DNA from: Duganella sp. CF458
GTDB taxonomy: Bacteria > Pseudomonadota > Gammaproteobacteria > Burkholderiales > Burkholderiaceae_D
Reading direction: 5' to 3'
Length of the DNA stretch: 64,000 bases
NCBI RefSeq assembly: GCF_900113115.1
Contig: NZ_FOOF01000014.1
Span: 1 to 64,000, forward strand
Under the pieces are notes generated by a model, which saw only the letters and a program-made list of their open reading frames with translations, was not told the DNA's origin and did not search any database. Below, one piece after another: positions 53,092 through 61,155 of this stretch. Made by a program: the position numbers and the translations under genes. Every line of letters starts with the position of its first letter. The stretch's first letter is position 1.

Positions 53092-53197
53092 ACAGTTGCA
53101 CTGCTGGGACGAAAAGTCCCATGATGGGCAATCCCGGCGATGCGCGCAATGGCAGCCACCTTAATCGTTGCCACAAGGCAACAACATTGGTGCAATA

Positions 53198-53941
53198 TTA
53201 ATTCAACGCTAAGATTTGCGTGGCTTTCGCGGCATTGTTTTCCGCGTTTTTCAGCAAACTCATCTGCGTTTCGAACGAGCGTGCCAAGGTGATCATATTG
53301 ACCATGGCGTCGATCGGGTTGACGTTGCTGCCTTCCAGCGTGCCGTCGGCCAGGCGCACGCCCTGGTCGGGGTCGGCCGGCAAACCGCTTTGCTGGCGGA
53401 ACAGGCCATCGTCGCCGCGCACCAGTCCCTTGACGTCGGGGTTCACCAGCTTGATGCGGCCCAGCACATTCGACGGGCCGGGCTGGGTCTGGGTGGTGTC
53501 GATGGCCGAGACGGTACCGTCGGCGGCAATCGCCACCTGGGCGTCGGGCGGAATCGCGATCGGACCGTTCTCGCCCACCAGGGTCAGGCCGGCGGCCGTT
53601 TGCAGCATGCCGTTTTCGCTGACCTTCAGGCTGCCGTTGCGGGTATAGGCTTCGGAGCCGTCGCTGGATTGCACGGCAATGAAACCGTCGCCGCGCAAGG
53701 CCACGTCCAATGGCCGCCCCGTGGTCTGCATGGCGCCGGCGCGGAAATCCGAACCGACCGTGTTGTCGACCACGAAGGTACGGGTCGGCAAACCTTCCGC
53801 CACCACCGGCACGGCGCGGAAGGAGTCGAGCTGGGCGCGGAAGCCGGTCGTGGTGGCATTGGCCAGGTTGTTCGACGTGGTGGCCTGCTGCTCCAGGATG
53901 TGGCGCGCGCCGGTGGCGGCGGTGTAGACAAGGCGGTCCAT
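53198..53941 (-). CDS. flgF: Flagellar proximal rod protein FlgF
   Basis: A 247-residue rod protein. The N-terminus has DRLVYTAATGARHILEQQAT and NNLANATTTGFRAQLDSF, and the C-terminus has GSNVNPIDAMVNMITLARSFETQM. It follows flgE by 20 bases. In this window it is the last rod gene of the flgBCDEF unit, because flgG lies almost 10 kb further on. Confidence 0.96.
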   Translation of the reverse strand: MDRLVYTAATGARHILEQQATTSNNLANATTTGFRAQLDSFRAVPVVAEGLPTRTFVVDNTVGSDFRAGAMQTTGRPLDVALRGDGFIAVQSSDGSEAYTRNGSLKVSENGMLQTAAGLTLVGENGPIAIPPDAQVAIAADGTVSAIDTTQTQPGPSNVLGRIKLVNPDVKGLVRGDDGLFRQQSGLPADPDQGVRLADGTLEGSNVNPIDAMVNMITLARSFETQMSLLKNAENNAAKATQILALN

Positions 53942-53961
53942 CGCTTGCTCGCTTTAGTCGT

Positions 53962-55503
53962 TTAACGCAGGTTGACCAGGGTTTGCAGTACCGAGTCCTG
54001 GGTCTTGATGGTCTGCGCATTGGCCTGGTAGACGCGCTGCGCGGTGATCATGTCGACCAGTTCCTTGGTCAGGTCCACGTTGGACGATTCGACCGAAGAA
54101 GAACGCAATTGGCCCAGGCCGCCCTCCCCCGGCGCGCCGACCTGCGGCGCGCCCGATGCCGAACTTTCGGCCCAGACGTTGTTGCCGAGCGGGATCAGGC
54201 CGTCCGGGCTGGCGAAATTGGCCAGCACGAATTGCGCCAGCGGCCGCGACTTGCCGTTGCTGTACTGGCCGATGATGGTGCCGCTGGCATCGGTGGAGAA
54301 GCGCTGCAGGCTGCCCGACGAATAGCCGTTCTGGACCGATTCCTTCTCGCTGGTCGGCGAACCGTATTGCGTGGTGCCGACGAAGTTGGTGGAAATCGTC
54401 ATCGTCAAGTCGGCGCCGTTGTCCGGGAAGATCGGCAGGTTGATGGTGAACGGCAAGGTCTGCGGTGGCGTCAACAGCGCCATGCGCGCTGCGCTCAACT
54501 GGCCGTTGGTGTCGAAGGCCAGGGTGCCGACCTTGACGGCCGGGACCGTGATGGCCGCCGCCAGTTTCTGGTCGATGATGTCAGGCGTATTGCCCGGGAC
54601 GGCGCCGACGTCGGTCGGCGGCGTGTAGACCGCCGCCAGTTTCGCCAGCTGCGCCGGGGTGGCGCCCGCCGCAGTCGCGGCCGCGGTCATGGCCGCGCCG
54701 GCAGCAGCGGAATACGCTTGCTGGGCCGCCAGCATGCCGGCCGCATTGCCGGCCGCCGCTGCCGTGTTGTAGGCGGTGCGCGCCGCCTGCGACGCCGGGT
54801 CGGTCAGCACGGCTTGCGCAATCTTCTTGGAGTCGATCTGCACGCCATCGCTGCCGGCGTACACATCCCACACGCCGCTACCCTTGTTCACATAGAACAC
54901 CGACATGGTGTGGGCATTGCCCAGGCTGTCGAACACATCCATCACGGTCTGCTTGGTGTACGTCAGCGGATCGGTGGCGTCGAACGGCACCTTGGTCGGT
55001 ACCGGCGAGGTGGACGACAGGTTGATCTTGAAGTTCGCTTCGGTGGTCTCGACCGGGGTCAGGTCGGCCGTATCGATCTTGATCGGCACCGGCGCGCCGG
55101 CCAGGATCACCCCGCTCTGGTTGGCCAGGTAGCCGGTGATCGCATTGCCTTGGGCATTGGTGATGATGCCGTTCTTATCGAGCAGGAACTGGCCATTGCG
55201 CGAATACTGCACTTCGCCGCTTGGCGCCACGGTGCGGAAGAAGCCGCCGCCGTTGATGGACACGTCCAGCGGGTTGTTGGTGGTTTCGATATTGCCCTGC
55301 GTGAATTGCTGCGCGATGCGCGCGATGCTCACGCCGATACCGGGGTTGGTGCCCGCCACGCCGTTCAGGGAATTGGCGTACAGGTCGGCAAACTGCGCCT
55401 GCGAACTCTTGAAGCCCACCGTGCTCGCGTTGGCGATGTTGTTGCCGATCACGTCGAGCGACTTGCCTGCGGCGTTCAGACCGCTGAGACCTTGTTGAAA
55501 CAT
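53962..55503 (-). CDS. flgE: Flagellar hook protein FlgE
   Basis: A 513-residue hook subunit, about 100 residues longer than the enterobacterial protein. The N-terminus is MFQQGLSGLNAAGKSLDVIG with NNIANASTVGFKSSQAQFAD, and the C-terminus is SSNVDLTKELVDMITAQRVYQANAQTI. The extra length includes an Ala-rich helical-looking block at about residues 235-295 inside the surface domains. FlgD, encoded just upstream, caps hook assembly. Confidence 0.96.
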   Translation of the reverse strand: MFQQGLSGLNAAGKSLDVIGNNIANASTVGFKSSQAQFADLYANSLNGVAGTNPGIGVSIARIAQQFTQGNIETTNNPLDVSINGGGFFRTVAPSGEVQYSRNGQFLLDKNGIITNAQGNAITGYLANQSGVILAGAPVPIKIDTADLTPVETTEANFKINLSSTSPVPTKVPFDATDPLTYTKQTVMDVFDSLGNAHTMSVFYVNKGSGVWDVYAGSDGVQIDSKKIAQAVLTDPASQAARTAYNTAAAAGNAAGMLAAQQAYSAAAGAAMTAAATAAGATPAQLAKLAAVYTPPTDVGAVPGNTPDIIDQKLAAAITVPAVKVGTLAFDTNGQLSAARMALLTPPQTLPFTINLPIFPDNGADLTMTISTNFVGTTQYGSPTSEKESVQNGYSSGSLQRFSTDASGTIIGQYSNGKSRPLAQFVLANFASPDGLIPLGNNVWAESSASGAPQVGAPGEGGLGQLRSSSVESSNVDLTKELVDMITAQRVYQANAQTIKTQDSVLQTLVNLR

Positions 55504-55527
55504 GGTATTTCCCCTATCAGGTTGGGC

Positions 55528-56220
55528 TTACAAAACTTGTTTGATATCATCCATGGTCAATTGACCGATGGCTGGAACATTGAGCTTGGTGCCGCCGGCG
55601 CCGGTGGACACGCTGGCCACGGTGCCGAAGGTGAGCGCTTGCACGCCTTCGGCCGCCTTGCCGCCCAGGGTGCCGCTGACGCTGACGGTATACATGCCGT
55701 CCGCCGCGGTGGTGCCGTCTGCCAGCTTGCCATCCCAGCCCAGCGGCAGCACGCCCGCATCGACCGCCTGCAGCGTCTGCGTGTGCACCACTTTGCCGGC
55801 GGCATTCTTGATGTCGATTTGCAGGGTGTCGACCGCGTTCTTCAGCTCAACGCCGAACAGGCCCTTGCCCGACACCAGTTGCAGGTTCTTGCCGGCCGCC
55901 AGCACGCCATGGTTGATCAGGTTGGTCGCCTGCAGCGAAGCGGAATTGGCGTAATCCTTTTTCAGCGATTCGATCGTCTCGTTCAGCTTGTTGATGCCGG
56001 TGACGGTCTGCAATTGCGCCAGCTGGCTGGTGACTTGCGCGTTGTCCAGTGGGTTGAGCGGGTCCTGGTTCTTGAGCTGCGTGATCAGCAGCGTCATGAA
56101 TTTATCCTGGTCGGCCGACACGCTCTTGTCCGAGCCGCTGTTGCCGCGGGTGTTGACCGCGTTGAGCAAGGCTTGCGACGGCGCGCTGCCGCCGGTGACG
56201 GGGGTATTGGTGATGGCCAT
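55528..56220 (-). CDS. flgD: Hook capping/scaffold protein FlgD
   Basis: A 230-residue hook scaffold. The conserved N-terminal part is SADQDKFMTLLITQLKNQDPLNP followed by LDNAQVTSQLAQLQTVTGINKLN. The C-terminal half carries the Ig-like and tudor-like domains (GVLPLGWDGKLADGTTAADG matches the FlgD W-D-G pattern). It lies three bases from flgC and 24 from flgE. Confidence 0.95.
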   Translation of the reverse strand: MAITNTPVTGGSAPSQALLNAVNTRGNSGSDKSVSADQDKFMTLLITQLKNQDPLNPLDNAQVTSQLAQLQTVTGINKLNETIESLKKDYANSASLQATNLINHGVLAAGKNLQLVSGKGLFGVELKNAVDTLQIDIKNAAGKVVHTQTLQAVDAGVLPLGWDGKLADGTTAADGMYTVSVSGTLGGKAAEGVQALTFGTVASVSTGAGGTKLNVPAIGQLTMDDIKQVL

Positions 56221-56222
56221 GG

Positions 56223-56627
56223 TTATTGTCCGATCGTCAGGGTTTTCAGCAGCATGGTCTTGGCTGCGTTCATGGTTTCGACATTGGTCTGGTAAGAACG
56301 CGAGGCCGACAGCATATTCACCATCTCATCGACCACATTCACATTCGGCATCGTCACATAGCCCTTCTCGTCCGCCAGCGGGTGCTTCGGATCGTAGACT
56401 TGCTTGAGCGGCGACGGGTCTTCCACCACCTTGCTCACCTTGACCGAGGTGGCGGCGCCGTTGGCGCTCGGGGTGGCTTCGAACACCACCTGCTTGGCGC
56501 GGTAGGCTTCGCCGCTGGCCGAGGTGGCGCTGTCGGCGTTGGCCAGGTTGGAGGCCACCACGTTCAGGCGCTGCGCCTGGGCGCTCATGGCCGAACCGGA
56601 AACGTTGAAGATGCTGAACAAGGACAT
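56223..56627 (-). CDS. flgC: Flagellar proximal rod protein FlgC
   Basis: A 134-residue rod protein. The N-terminus has FNVSGSAMSAQAQRLNVVAS and NLANADSATS, and the C-terminus reads GYVTMPNVNVVDEMVNMLSASRSYQTNVE. Its start codon overlaps the flgB stop by one base (TAATG). Confidence 0.97.
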   Translation of the reverse strand: MSLFSIFNVSGSAMSAQAQRLNVVASNLANADSATSASGEAYRAKQVVFEATPSANGAATSVKVSKVVEDPSPLKQVYDPKHPLADEKGYVTMPNVNVVDEMVNMLSASRSYQTNVETMNAAKTMLLKTLTIGQ

Positions 56628-57046
56628 TACTGGCCTCCCTGGATCGCGGCCAGCAGGCCTTTGATCTGCGAATTAATAAAGGTCACCCCGGCTTCGTAGC
56701 GCAAGGCATTGTCGGCAAAGTTGTTACGCTCGACATCCATGTCGACCGTGTTGCCGTCCACTGCGCCCTGCGCGGGGTGGCGGAACAGCAGCGCGGTGCC
56801 GTCCGCCAGCGTGCTGCCATCCTGCGCTGGACGCGGGAAATGCCGGTTGGCCGTGGTCGTCAACGGCTGCGGGGTGGCCGCGCGCTGCATGGCTGCCTGC
56901 AGGTTGGCGGAAAAGTCGATGTCGCGCGCCTTGTAATGCGGCGTGTCGGCATTGGCAATGTTCGACGCCAGCACGGCCTGGCGCTTTTCGCGCAGGCTGA
57001 GGGCGGTTTCGTTGAACAGCAGGTAGTTGTCGAGTTTGCCTAACAT
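56627..57046 (-). CDS. flgB: Flagellar proximal rod protein FlgB
   Basis: A 139-residue rod protein. The N-terminus is LGKLDNYLLFNETALSLREKRQ with ASNIANADTPHYKARDIDF, and the C-terminus is VDMDVERNNFADNALRYEAG. The start at 57046 is preceded by GGAGAAG; an open frame back to 57088 is unsupported. It heads the flgBCDEF unit and is divergent from flgA, with 119 bases between them. I could not recognise a sigma-54 or sigma-28 promoter for flgB in that gap. Confidence 0.96.
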   Translation of the reverse strand: MLGKLDNYLLFNETALSLREKRQAVLASNIANADTPHYKARDIDFSANLQAAMQRAATPQPLTTTANRHFPRPAQDGSTLADGTALLFRHPAQGAVDGNTVDMDVERNNFADNALRYEAGVTFINSQIKGLLAAIQGGQ

Positions 57047-57165
57047 GGCACTTCTCCGCTTGATGACAGGTTCGATGATACGGAGCAATGTGCTGGCTTG
57101 ATCGGCAGAGAAAGGCCGGATTGTGGCCCCTATTCCCGGCTTGCCGCTGCCGCGCGAAGGCTAAG

Positions 57166-57861
57166 ATGGGCAGCATGAAACCAGTCCTCTTCATGGCAAG
57201 CCTGTTTGCCGCCGGCGTGGCCGGCGCCGCTCCAGCCCGCATGGAGCCTGCCGCCCTGCGCCAGGCGGCCGAACAATTCCTGCAAGTCCAGACGGCCGGC
57301 CTGCCGGGCAAGGTCACGGTCAGCGTCGGTGCGGTCGATCCGCGCCTGCACCTGGCGCCCTGCCCCGCGCCGGAAGCCTTCCTGATGCCGGGTGCACGCG
57401 CCTGGGGCAAGACCACCGTCGGCGTGCGTTGTGCGGCGCCTTCGCCGTGGACGGTATATATTCAGTCCCAGGTATCGGTGTTGGGCAGCTATGTGGCCGC
57501 CGCCGTGCCGCTGGTCCAGGGCCAGGCCATCGAAGACGGACAGTTGGCAATGATGCAAGGCGAACTGACCGCCCTGCCGCCGGGCATTGCCACCGACAAG
57601 GCGCAATTGATTGGCAAGTCCAGCAGCATGTCGATCTCGGCCGGCACCCCGCTGCGGGTGGACATGGTGAAAGCCAAGCCGGTGATCCTGTTGGGCCAAC
57701 TGGTCAAGCTGGTCACCAGGGGCCATGGCTTTTCGGTCTCGGCCGAGGGCAAGGCCGCCGGTTCGGCGGCCGAGGGCCAGGTGGTGGCCGTGCGCACCGG
57801 GAATGGCCAGCAAATCAGCGGGATCGCCCGCTTGGGCGGTCTGGTCGAAGTAGCTTTTTGA
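57166..57861 (+). CDS. flgA: P-ring chaperone FlgA
   Basis: A 231-residue periplasmic chaperone for FlgI assembly. It has a signal peptide (VLFMASLFAAGVAGAAPA), an N-terminal domain, then the SAF domain (VAAAVPLVQGQAIEDGQLAM) and the C-terminal GHGFSVSAEGKAAGSAAEGQVVAVR signature. The start at 57166 has GAAGG five bases upstream; ATG at 57175 is a second possibility. It is divergent from flgB and upstream of flgM. Confidence 0.93.
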   Translation: MGSMKPVLFMASLFAAGVAGAAPARMEPAALRQAAEQFLQVQTAGLPGKVTVSVGAVDPRLHLAPCPAPEAFLMPGARAWGKTTVGVRCAAPSPWTVYIQSQVSVLGSYVAAAVPLVQGQAIEDGQLAMMQGELTALPPGIATDKAQLIGKSSSMSISAGTPLRVDMVKAKPVILLGQLVKLVTRGHGFSVSAEGKAAGSAAEGQVVAVRTGNGQQISGIARLGGLVEVAF

Positions 57862-57881
57862 ACAAGTTTCACGATGCCAGC

Positions 57882-57908
57882 TAAAGTTTGGCCGCAGGTT
57901 GCCGTAAT
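57882..57908 (+). promoter_or_regulatory. Sigma-28 (FliA) promoter of flgM-flgN
   Basis: A perfect -35 TAAAGTTT (57882-57889), an 11-base spacer, and GCCGTAAT (57901-57908). This means flgM is made both with flgA read-through and from its own FliA-dependent promoter, the classical feedback layout. Confidence 0.87.
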
Positions 57909-57956
57909 AGACTCGTATGCCGGGGTAAAGTACTCCAACCAGACGAGGATAATGCT

Positions 57957-58280
57957 GTGAAGATCAACGATACATTGAAGAACACGCCGGGCTTGCCAAG
58001 TTCGCCCGCGACGAGCACGAACGCGCGCAGCGCGGACAAGGCCGCCGCTGCGACTTCGACCGCACCACAGGCAGGTACCGACAATGTGCGCCTGTCCTCG
58101 CAAGGACAGGCAATGGCGGCCAGTGGCGCTGCAGCCAGCAATGCCGTGTTCGACACCAAAAAAGTCGAACGCATCAAGATGGCAATTGCTGACGGACAGT
58201 TCCAGGTCAATTCGGAAAAGGTGGCAGACGGCTTGCTGGACACGGTCCGCGACCTGCTGCACGCCCGTAAGCAACGCTAA
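57957..58280 (+). CDS. flgM: Anti-sigma-28 factor FlgM
   Basis: A 107-residue exported anti-sigma factor that holds FliA inactive until the hook is complete. It begins KINDTLKNTPGLPSS, has an Ala/Ser-rich middle, and ends with the conserved FliA-binding helices (FDTKKVERIKMAIADGQFQV and VADGLLDTVRDLL). The GTG start at 57957 is chosen because the family begins M-K-I and GAGG lies upstream. The gene is followed after six bases by flgN. Confidence 0.94.
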   Translation: MKINDTLKNTPGLPSSPATSTNARSADKAAAATSTAPQAGTDNVRLSSQGQAMAASGAAASNAVFDTKKVERIKMAIADGQFQVNSEKVADGLLDTVRDLLHARKQR

Positions 58281-58286
58281 GGAAGC

Positions 58287-58751
58287 ATGATGGCCGCTGT
58301 CTCCCCGAAACACAGCCTGCAGGCTGAGTTGAACAAGATCACGGAATTGCTGGACGTCCTGAAACAGGAACAGCAAGACCTGGTCGCGGCCGACATCGAC
58401 CACCTGACCTCGCTGACCCCACACAAGTCGGCTCTGGTCAATGAAATGGCCACCCTGGCCACCGCGCGCCACCAGGCGCTCGCCGAGGCCGGCTATCCGG
58501 CCCTGGAACTGGGCATGGAGTCGTGGCTGGAAGCCCAGCAGGACGATGCTGCCAATTTCCTCTGGCAGCAGTTGCTGGACCAGACCCGCGCGGCGAAGGA
58601 ATTGAACCGCCTGAACGGCGTGTTGATCAACAAGCACCTGGGCCATACCCAGGGCGCACTGCAAGCGCTGCGCCCGCAGCAAACCACGGTCTACGGCCCG
58701 AGCGGCATGACCACCGGGGGCACCACCCGCCGCGGCTTCATTGCCGGCTAA
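58287..58751 (+). CDS. flgN: Flagellar export chaperone FlgN
   Basis: A 154-residue helical chaperone for FlgK and FlgL. The heptad-rich N-terminus (LQAELNKITELLDVLKQEQQ) with HKSALVNEMATLA and the C-terminal NGVLINKHLGHTQGALQAL are typical. AAGGA precedes the first of two adjacent ATG codons. The position after flgM supports the call. Confidence 0.92.
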   Translation: MMAAVSPKHSLQAELNKITELLDVLKQEQQDLVAADIDHLTSLTPHKSALVNEMATLATARHQALAEAGYPALELGMESWLEAQQDDAANFLWQQLLDQTRAAKELNRLNGVLINKHLGHTQGALQALRPQQTTVYGPSGMTTGGTTRRGFIAG

Positions 58752-58825
58752 GGCGCTCACCGCCGGCGCGCCGCCGGACCATTCAAAATAATGACTTTTT
58801 ATGCAACTCTCTGCATAATGGGCGC

Positions 58826-60391
58826 ATGCGTACATTTCTCTCAGGAATTATTCTGGCGGCCACGACCGCCCAAGCCGGTGCTGCCCCGGTTCATTCCGCT
58901 CTTGGCGGCGAACAATTCGGCTTGCAGCCCGCCGACAATTTCCGCCTGGCCAACGGCCGCTGTACCGACTGCGGCCAGAAACCAGCCTTGTGGTATTTCC
59001 AGGACGAGCTGATCGCCCTGCCGCTGGCCGGCGCCAAGGATGCGCCGGGCCTGGTCTGGCTCGGTTCACCGCAATTGGTGCCGCAGGCGCGCTTTGACGG
59101 CAAGTCGCTGCACACGGCCGATGGCGGCGCCCTGCAGTTTCGCCTGGCGCCGAAGATCGCCAGCAACCGTTCCTACTTCGATGCCAGCTCGGAAGCCTTC
59201 TTCCGCCAGCGCGAGGTGCGCGTGCGCGGCCACTGGGATGAGGCAGGCCAGCAGTTCGTCGCCCGCACCATCTGGCCGCGCGACTATGTGATCGACGCGG
59301 GCCAGCTGCCGCTGCAGCCGCTGTCCGGTGGCGACGACCTGCAAGGCTTCGTGCGGCATGCCGAGGGCGGCGCGCGCGCCGAGTACGCGGTACGCAAGGT
59401 ATGGCAACGTCCCGGTGCCGCGCCGGCCGACCTGGCGGGCAAGCCGGTGCTGGCCATGATGTTGAGCGGCGCCCAGGGCGATGACGACGAAGCGTATGGC
59501 GGCCATTTCGCCATCGCCACCGGCCGCCTGGGGCCGCAGGGCGAATGGTCGGACTGGCTGGTGAATAACTTCTACGGCCTGGATTCCTATAGCGAAAAAG
59601 GCATCGTTGCGTCGGCGCTGCCGGCGGACAACTACCTGATGGACTTGAACAGCGGCCAGCAGTATTACCGGCCGTCGTACATGCTGGTGGCGGTGCTGAA
59701 AGACCCGCGCACGGCACAGGCTTACCAGGCCAACGTGAACCAGGTGTTCCGCGAGTTCTATGCCCATCATTTCACCTACCAGCATGCGGCAGCCAACTGC
59801 ACCGGGATCAACGTCGACGTGCTGCGCAAGCTGGGCTGGCAATGGCCGCTGCAGGGACCGACCAATCGCCTGAAGGCGGTGGGCGCTTTTGCCTACATGG
59901 CGGCCAAGGACCTGAGCGTTGCCAGCGGCAGGAAGGCCTTCAGCTATTTCACCGAGGAGCAGACCCGCTTGCATCCGGCGGTGGCGTTCGATGCGCTGGG
60001 CCAGGACTTGCTCAATGTGCTGGGCGGCCAGGCCGGGCGCCAGTTGAGCGGGTTCGAGCAGCAGTTGCTGTCCGATGTGGAGGCGGTGCTGCTGGTGCGC
60101 ATTCCGCAAGTGCCTTCCAGCCGCGCGTTCGGCTCGGCGCCGGCATATTCGATCGATGAATTCATGGCGCGCGCGCCGGCGGATCGCAGCAACTGGCAGG
60201 TGGTGCCGACGCAGCCGCGGCCGTTTCCCGAAGCATTGATGGACGAGCAGGCGAAGAAGAATTTGCAGGCGTCGGCGTGGCCGGTGGCGGCGCTGGTGCT
60301 GCTGGTGGCGGCGATCGGCACGGCGTGGAGCTGGCGGCGCAGGCAGCGGCTGCGCGCGGCGGTGCCGCATCCGGAGCGGCTGCGCGCCTGA
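58826..60391 (+). CDS. Unrecognised secreted protein with permuted NlpC/P60-like His-Cys pattern
   Basis: A 521-residue protein not firmly assigned. It has a short signal peptide (FLSGIILAATTAQAGAA), a CxxC at 46-49 and a beta-rich first half. The segments EAYGGHFAIATG (His227) and HAAANCTGINVDVLRKLGW (Cys325) resemble the His-then-Cys order of circularly permuted papain-like NlpC/P60 proteins. One membrane helix lies near the C-terminus (WPVAALVLLVAAIGTAW) and is followed by an Arg-rich tail. It may be an envelope-anchored hydrolase or acyltransferase. It lies 74 bases after flgN and converges with motD. No strong Shine-Dalgarno is seen; a TGCATAAT just upstream could be a promoter element. 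Confidence 0.6.
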   Translation: MRTFLSGIILAATTAQAGAAPVHSALGGEQFGLQPADNFRLANGRCTDCGQKPALWYFQDELIALPLAGAKDAPGLVWLGSPQLVPQARFDGKSLHTADGGALQFRLAPKIASNRSYFDASSEAFFRQREVRVRGHWDEAGQQFVARTIWPRDYVIDAGQLPLQPLSGGDDLQGFVRHAEGGARAEYAVRKVWQRPGAAPADLAGKPVLAMMLSGAQGDDDEAYGGHFAIATGRLGPQGEWSDWLVNNFYGLDSYSEKGIVASALPADNYLMDLNSGQQYYRPSYMLVAVLKDPRTAQAYQANVNQVFREFYAHHFTYQHAAANCTGINVDVLRKLGWQWPLQGPTNRLKAVGAFAYMAAKDLSVASGRKAFSYFTEEQTRLHPAVAFDALGQDLLNVLGGQAGRQLSGFEQQLLSDVEAVLLVRIPQVPSSRAFGSAPAYSIDEFMARAPADRSNWQVVPTQPRPFPEALMDEQAKKNLQASAWPVAALVLLVAAIGTAWSWRRRQRLRAAVPHPERLRA

Positions 60392-60392
60392 C

Positions 60393-61154
60393 CTACAGGT
60401 TTGGAATTTCGGTCGCCGGATCCGGAATTCCCGACAGGATGGTCACCGCAACCCGCCGATTCCGGGCCCGCGACTCCGCATCATCGTTCGAAGCCACCGG
60501 CTGGTTGTCCGCATGCCCGACCGCCGTCATGCGCGAAGCGGCGATCCCCGACTCGATAAACAGCCGGACCACTGTCCCCGCCCGTACCGCCGACAATTCC
60601 CAGTTCGACGGAAATGCCGCATTCCGGATCGGCACATTGTCGGTGTGCCCTTCCACCTGCACATTGTGCGGGTCGTCCTTCAACAGCGTGGCCACCGCCG
60701 TCAGCGCCTCGCGCGATTCATCGGTCAGGCTCGCATCGCCGGCCCGGAACAGCACCGAGGCATTGATCTCCACGCTGACCCCCCGGCTATTCTGCGTCAC
60801 CCGCACCTTGCCCTCCTTGACCAGGGGCGCCAGGGTACTGGCCAGATCCTTGGCCAGGCGCGTCATCTGCTCCTTTTCCTTCTTGATCGCCTCGTTGCGC
60901 TTGCGCGAAGCCGGATTCGGAATCGGCAAACTCTGGACTTCGGTATTGGTAGGCGGTGCCGCCCCGGCGCCGCCAAAGGCATCGCCCAGGGCGTCGGAAA
61001 ACACCTTGTACTTGCCCACGTTGACCGAGGACACCGCGTACATCACCACAAAGAAAGCAAACAACAGCGTAATGAAATCCGCGTAGGAAATCAGCCAGCG
61101 CTCGTGGTTCTCGGGATCGTCGTCGAACTTGCGGCGCGCGCGGCGGTTCTGCAT
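60393..61154 (-). CDS. motD: Flagellar stator protein MotD (MotB family)
   Basis: A 253-residue stator subunit. The N-terminal membrane helix carries the proton-binding Asp in RWLISYADFITLLFAFFVVMYA. A plug/linker with AIKKEKEQMTRLAK follows, then an OmpA-like peptidoglycan-binding domain (VQVEGHTDNVPI, LSAVRAGTVVRLFIESGI, ESRARNRRVAVTI). It lies one base after motC. The MotC/MotD naming follows the second stator set of pseudomonads beside fliA. Whether another MotAB exists is outside this window. Confidence 0.93.
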   Translation of the reverse strand: MQNRRARRKFDDDPENHERWLISYADFITLLFAFFVVMYAVSSVNVGKYKVFSDALGDAFGGAGAAPPTNTEVQSLPIPNPASRKRNEAIKKEKEQMTRLAKDLASTLAPLVKEGKVRVTQNSRGVSVEINASVLFRAGDASLTDESREALTAVATLLKDDPHNVQVEGHTDNVPIRNAAFPSNWELSAVRAGTVVRLFIESGIAASRMTAVGHADNQPVASNDDAESRARNRRVAVTILSGIPDPATEIPNL

Positions 61155-61155
61155 G

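Noticed and set aside
57047..57165. A sigma-54 promoter between flgB and flgA
   Set aside because: GG and GC pairs exist, but none is separated by the required ten bases within a TGGCAC-TTGC context.
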